From NCBI GenBank assembly GCA_016650185.1, contig JAENWE010000168.1:1-10553 (forward strand): DNA of 10,553 bases, in the 5' to 3' direction. The position numbers and the translations under genes are program-made. Shown here piece after piece: positions 6,635-10,553 of the stretch; position 1 is the stretch's first letter, and each line of letters opens with the position of its first letter. A model generated the notes under the pieces. The model had not been told where the DNA came from. It saw only the letters and a list, made by a program, of their open reading frames with translations, and searched no databases. Source of the stretch: Vicinamibacteria bacterium (GTDB taxonomy: Bacteria > Acidobacteriota > Vicinamibacteria > Fen-336 > JAGNNV01).

Positions 6635-9600
6635 ATGCGTTCACAATTTCTTCTATCGGGCCTCATCTCAGCCCTCGCCGTCCTGTCGCCGGCGGCCGAG
6701 CTCACCGGTCGCGTTCTAAGTGACGGAAAGGGCGTGGTGGGAGCGACGGTTCAGGCCCTGCCCTACGAAACGCCCCATGCTTTCGCCCTGAGAGAGGCCA
6801 AGGGCGAGGCTGCGCTCGCGCCTCTGGCCATTGCCACCACCTCAGCGGACGGCCGGTTCAAGCTGAGCGTGGCCATAGAGGCGCCGCCCTTCGTGGTGCG
6901 GGCGACGTTCGGCGGACTGGCCGCGCGGCTGGTGGAAGGAGTCTTCGAGAAAACGGACACCGCGGAGCTCGGCGAGATCTCTCTCGGCCCCGGTGAGACC
7001 GTTTCCGGTCGCGTGGTGGATGCCTCCTCAAACCCCGTCCCAGGAGCTCTGGTGCGGATCGGGCGAGACGGTGTTCCCACCACTACCACGAAGGAAGGGT
7101 TGTTCCGATTCGACGACATTGAGGGAAGGACCGGTCGAGCCTTCACCGCCCCGCCCCTGCTCAGCGTCCACGCCGCGGGCTTCGAGGTTCAAGCGGGGCC
7201 GGTGCGGTTTTCGGCTGCGCCGGTGACCATCAGATTGAAGCCATCGACAGCGCGCTTTCTGGGCACACTCAAAGACTGGAACGGAAGACCGGCGGCGGAC
7301 GCGGTGGTCCGCATCGTCGGTAACGCGGTGACCCGCTGGGCTCGCGTTGATCCCCTTGGCCGGTTTGATATTCCGGGCTTTCCACCAAAGCAGGGGCGTC
7401 TCCAGGCCCTGGGAAAGGACGGATCCTCCCTCAACGTCGTCGTTCCCAAGGACGGCGCCTCGGCTCCCTTCGCAATGGGCCAAGGGGCGACGATCCAGGG
7501 ACGAGTGACCCGCCTGGACGATGGAAAGTTCGTGCCCGGCGTGAAAGTGGTGGCGCGATCTGGCGCGACCACCGCGATGGGCCGCACCGGGGTCGACGGA
7601 CGCTATCGGATCACCGGCCTTCCCCAAGACTCGTATCGCGTGAAATTCGATGAACCGCGCTTCGTGCTTCTGGACCGGCGCGCCATCGATCTCACCCCCG
7701 GCGAGTTGAAGACTCTCGACGTCGCCCTCACCGAAGCGGCGACCCTCGTCGGCCGGGTGAGCGACGAGCGGGGCCAGGCCGTGTCGGGGGCCCACGGGAC
7801 TCTCGGCCCGGGTTCGGAATCGCGAATCGAGATGATGCTCAGAGGGGTTGGGCGTGACGGCGCGGACGGAGCGGACGGAGCGGCCTTTGTGTCCGGCCTC
7901 AATGGGACGTTCAAAGCGACCCGGCTCGCGCCCGGAACCAACCAGAAGCTGACGGTGACGCATCCCGATTTCGAGCGACGCGTGATTCCGGGTGTAGACC
8001 TCGCGGCGAGCGCGCCCAAACCGTTGTCCGTCGAGGTTGTTCTGTCGTCCGGCTTCGCGCTTTCTGGAATCGTAAGGGACAAGGAGGGCCAGCCCATCTC
8101 TGGAGCCGACGTATCCCTCAGTCGATCCGTGCGCCTTCAAAGCGGGGGGGGCGGCAGCATGTTTGCGTTCAACGCCATCGGAGGAGTCAGGCCGCAGGCG
8201 CAGACCGACTTCGAGGGGAAGTTCGGTTTCGCCGGACTATCGGCCGGCGACTACGACCTCACTATCTCAAAATCCGGTTTCACCCGGAGCGTTTCGAACG
8301 GTGTGAAGGCGGGTGAAGGCGCCTCTCCGTTGGCGGTGGTGTTGAACCCCGGCGCCTCGATTGGCGGACGCCTCATTCAGACAAACGGTCAGCCGGTGAC
8401 CGGCTATTCGGTGAGCGCTCGTCCTTCGACCACGGAAGCGACCACGGAAGCGAGCGCCGGGATGATGATGATGGGCGGGCGGGGGACGACGGCGCAGGTT
8501 GACCCCGACGGCTGCTTTCTCATCGATGGGCTGACCCCCGCGACGGCGTATGACTTGAGCCTCTTCGGCCAGGGAGAGTTCCGGGGCGACGCGAAGAAGA
8601 AGAGCGTCGTGGCCCCCGCCTCCGATGTCGAGATTGAAGTGGCGACGCGCGGGCGCATCGCGGGCCGGGTGGTGGACGCCGCCACGAGCACGCCCGTCAC
8701 GGACTTCGAGGCGAGCTATGCCCCGGGGCGCACCGGCGGCATGCGCATCGTGATGCGAAGCGGTCCCGGCGACGGGGATCGACGCACGCCCTTCTCGTCA
8801 TCCGAGGGAGCTTTCGCTTTTGAGGATGTCCCGCCTGGAAACTGGGACGTGACGGTGTGGGCCAAGACGTATCAGGAGGCGCGCACCGGCGGCATCGCAG
8901 TCCTGCCCGGCGAAACCAAGACGGTGGAGGTGAAGGCATCACGCGGGCTGGTCATCCGAGGCCGCGTGGTGGATGCCAAAGGGGGCAGAGGGGTTCAGGA
9001 CGCGAGTGTGAGCGCGCGCGATGCGGGCGGAGGAGGCGGTGGAGCGTTCGTGTTCGACGCGGGGCGTTTCGGCGGAGGCGGCGTCATCACGGACGCTGAC
9101 GGCCGTTTTGAGATCGTCGACCAGGGCCCAGGCGTCTATCAACTGACCGCGCAGCACCCCCTGTACTCCGAGGGAACGGCCCGGGCCACGCTGGAGGACA
9201 AGGACGCGGTGGCGGAGATTCCTCTCGTGGCCGGCAGCGCCATCGCCGGCCTGGTCACCTCGTCCCAGGGGGCGCCGCTTGCCGGAGCCGAAGTGTCGTT
9301 GCAAAACTCGGGTGGCGGGGGCGGCATGCGTTTCGGCATGGACGGCCAGACCTCTCTGACCGACGGGGGGGGACGCTTCCGTTTCGACCATCTGGCTCCG
9401 TCGCGTTACAAGCTGAGCGCCACTCTCCGGACCGAAACCAGCGCGAGCATCGACATCCCTCTAATCGCCGGAGACGTCCGTGAAGACATTCGTCTCACCC
9501 TCGACGCGGGCGCCACCGTTCGCGGAGTGGTGAGCGGCTTGAAAGAGAACGAGCGGGGCGGGGTCGAGGTGTGGGCTCAGGGGTCCTCGGACTATTTCTC

Positions 9601-10553
9601 CAATACCCGAACAAACGCGGACGGGTCGTTCGAGTTCTCAGGCGTGCCCAAAGGGACGCTCTTGCTGCGGGCCACCGCTGGAGACATGGTCTTCGGCTCC
9701 AGCCGCACCGCAATCAAGGAGCTGACCCTCGCTGATGGACAGACGGAGATCTCGACCGAGATCGTGTTCGACGATGGTCTTTCCATATCCGGCACGGTCC
9801 TGCGACGGGGCGTGCCGGTTGGCGGCGCACGCGTGTCCGCCTTAACGGGCGGCGGGCGACAAGCGAGCGCCACCGCGGACGAAAATGGATCATTCCGGAT
9901 CTCCGGTCTTGAGGCCGGCCGGGTGGGCGTGGTGGCGTTCGCGGAAAACTTCGAATCTCAGGTGAGCCAGGTGGTCGAACTCAAGGCCGACACTTCGATC
10001 GAGTTGGTGATTCCGACCGCGAAACTGGCGGGCGGTGTCTTCGATGCCTCTACCGGTCTTCCCCTCGAGTCGTCGGTCGAAGTTGTGAGAGTGGCGACAT
10101 CGACCGGTTCGCCGCGGTCCCGGCTCAACGTCACGACCGACTCATCCGGTCGATTCGGCTTCGACGATCTCGAGCCCGTCGACTATCGAATCACCGCAAG
10201 GCGTTCGGGATACGAGTCGGTGACGAGCACACTCCAACCCACCGAGGCCGGCGTGGATCTGCGCCTGGAGCTGAAGCGTGGGGCTGGCCTCGCCATCGAG
10301 GCGAAAGATGGCCAGATGGGATTTGGACTCAGGGGTCTTTTCGTTCGCGTCCAGGGAGGGGCGACGGACGCCTTCGCCGGTTTGGTGACGCTCGATGGCG
10401 AAGGCCGCGGCGAAATCCCGGGCATTCCCCCCGGGAGCTATACCGTCCTCGCCCAGGCCACAGGCTACGCCCCGGTTATGGTTCAAAACGTGCAGGCCCC
10501 GTCTACAACCCTGCGCCTCAGCCTCAGTCCGGGCGGGGCGGTCGAGTTCAGAA
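6635..10553 (+). CDS. Giant secreted protein of about 14 carboxypeptidase-regulatory-like modules (partial, 3' end outside window)
   Basis: I translated this frame by eye from ATG 6635 and met no stop before the window edge, so at least 1306 residues are present. TGAGGA ends four bases before the ATG. Residues 1-21 (MRSQFLLSGLISALAVLSPAA) look like a Sec signal peptide with no lipobox cysteine. The rest is a chain of modules that each start with a (V/I/L)xGxV-D---G-PV-GA-V pattern and continue to a (T)DADGRF-F--L-PG-Y-L turn, the hallmark of CarboxypepD_reg (prealbumin-like, seven-stranded) domains. Modules begin near residues 23, 123, 208, 287, 371, 476, 576, 675, 774, 870, 962, 1051, 1131 and 1219, about 80-105 residues apart. 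Only one cysteine is visible (module 7). There is no catalytic domain in the visible part. It is probably a surface or periplasmic structural, adhesive or ligand-binding protein; any anchor or C-terminal domain lies outside the window. Confidence 0.9.
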   Translation, partial: MRSQFLLSGLISALAVLSPAAELTGRVLSDGKGVVGATVQALPYETPHAFALREAKGEAALAPLAIATTSADGRFKLSVAIEAPPFVVRATFGGLAARLVEGVFEKTDTAELGEISLGPGETVSGRVVDASSNPVPGALVRIGRDGVPTTTTKEGLFRFDDIEGRTGRAFTAPPLLSVHAAGFEVQAGPVRFSAAPVTIRLKPSTARFLGTLKDWNGRPAADAVVRIVGNAVTRWARVDPLGRFDIPGFPPKQGRLQALGKDGSSLNVVVPKDGASAPFAMGQGATIQGRVTRLDDGKFVPGVKVVARSGATTAMGRTGVDGRYRITGLPQDSYRVKFDEPRFVLLDRRAIDLTPGELKTLDVALTEAATLVGRVSDERGQAVSGAHGTLGPGSESRIEMMLRGVGRDGADGADGAAFVSGLNGTFKATRLAPGTNQKLTVTHPDFERRVIPGVDLAASAPKPLSVEVVLSSGFALSGIVRDKEGQPISGADVSLSRSVRLQSGGGGSMFAFNAIGGVRPQAQTDFEGKFGFAGLSAGDYDLTISKSGFTRSVSNGVKAGEGASPLAVVLNPGASIGGRLIQTNGQPVTGYSVSARPSTTEATTEASAGMMMMGGRGTTAQVDPDGCFLIDGLTPATAYDLSLFGQGEFRGDAKKKSVVAPASDVEIEVATRGRIAGRVVDAATSTPVTDFEASYAPGRTGGMRIVMRSGPGDGDRRTPFSSSEGAFAFEDVPPGNWDVTVWAKTYQEARTGGIAVLPGETKTVEVKASRGLVIRGRVVDAKGGRGVQDASVSARDAGGGGGGAFVFDAGRFGGGGVITDADGRFEIVDQGPGVYQLTAQHPLYSEGTARATLEDKDAVAEIPLVAGSAIAGLVTSSQGAPLAGAEVSLQNSGGGGGMRFGMDGQTSLTDGGGRFRFDHLAPSRYKLSATLRTETSASIDIPLIAGDVREDIRLTLDAGATVRGVVSGLKENERGGVEVWAQGSSDYFSNTRTNADGSFEFSGVPKGTLLLRATAGDMVFGSSRTAIKELTLADGQTEISTEIVFDDGLSISGTVLRRGVPVGGARVSALTGGGRQASATADENGSFRISGLEAGRVGVVAFAENFESQVSQVVELKADTSIELVIPTAKLAGGVFDASTGLPLESSVEVVRVATSTGSPRSRLNVTTDSSGRFGFDDLEPVDYRITARRSGYESVTSTLQPTEAGVDLRLELKRGAGLAIEAKDGQMGFGLRGLFVRVQGGATDAFAGLVTLDGEGRGEIPGIPPGSYTVLAQATGYAPVMVQNVQAPSTTLRLSLSPGGAVEFR
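7856..7882 (+). repeat. 9-base in-frame tandem repeat (DGA units)
   Basis: Three units of GACGG(C/A)GCG at 7856, 7865 and 7874 encode DGADGADGA at residues 408-416 of the giant protein, in module 5. One base differs between the first and the other two. It is a collagen-like flexible stretch. Confidence 0.85.
8141..9346 (+). repeat. Recurrent Gly/Met/Phe-rich loops in modules 6 to 10
   Basis: Five successive modules carry a glycine-rich insertion between the 'A-V-L' strand and the 'TDxxGxF' turn. They lie at 8141-8185 (GGGGSMFAFNAIGG), 8456-8485 (AGMMMMGGRG), 8735-8764 (GGMRIVMRSG), 9026-9082 (GGGGGAFVFDAGRF then GGGG) and 9311-9346 (GGGGGMRFGMDG). They share the GG-Met/Phe-Arg/Phe style but not exact sequence. 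Modules before and after lack them. Confidence 0.7.
8429..8452 (+). repeat. 12-base perfect tandem duplication (TTEA units)
   Basis: ACCACGGAAGCG occurs twice without a gap (8429-8440, 8441-8452), encoding TTEATTEA at residues 599-606 of the giant protein, just before the ATG-ATG-ATG-ATG run at 8462-8473. The exact identity suggests replication slippage. Confidence 0.9.

Noticed and set aside
7028..8140. Minus-strand frame of 370 codons
   Set aside because: It is antisense to modules 2-6 of the giant protein, which shows consistent domain patterns; the minus-strand translation is Arg/His-rich without motifs.

Overview
The window looks like chromosomal DNA from a GC-rich, free-living bacterium. 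A long secreted protein made of stacked carboxypeptidase-regulatory-like domains, a bacterial leucyl-transferase (Bpt) and a class of membrane protein with a C-terminal discoidin-like domain together fit Acidobacteriota or a similar deep soil/sediment lineage. That placement is inference from gene content only. I see no tRNA, rRNA, insertion sequence, CRISPR array or phage gene.

Layout. Bases 1-5658 are read on the minus strand. In transcription order they hold an ATP-grasp ligase-like protein (5658-4735), a polytopic membrane protein resembling GT-C glycosyltransferases with a discoidin-like C-terminus (4625-2430), a PPK2 polyphosphate kinase (2417-1542), an M20 metallopeptidase/deacylase of the ArgE/DapE type (1536-253), and a 59-codon reading frame built from 13-residue repeats (215-36). 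The last four are closely spaced (12, 5 and 37 bases apart) and are probably one transcript. The first is separated by 109 bases and may or may not be co-transcribed. Bases 5659-5785 form a divergent intergenic region with a perfect short inverted repeat. Bases 5786-10553 are read on the plus strand: bpt (aspartate/glutamate leucyltransferase, N-degron pathway), then an 87-base gap and a very long gene that starts at 6635 with a signal peptide and stays open to the window edge, giving at least 1306 codons and about 14 repeated beta-sandwich modules.

How it may work together. The PPK2, M20 and ATP-grasp proteins are soluble cytoplasmic enzymes: a phosphotransferase using polyphosphate, a zinc amidohydrolase, and an ATP-dependent ligase that probably forms a peptide or amide bond. 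Ligase plus hydrolase is a suggestive pair for making and trimming a small peptide-like compound, but the two are not adjacent and the substrate is unknown. Bpt is a housekeeping protein-quality factor. The giant protein is exported and is probably a surface or periplasmic adhesive or structural protein.

The least explained items are the small repeat peptide at 36-215, which has a strong ribosome binding site and near-identical 39-base repeats, and the recurrent glycine/methionine-rich loops at one position of successive modules of the giant protein.
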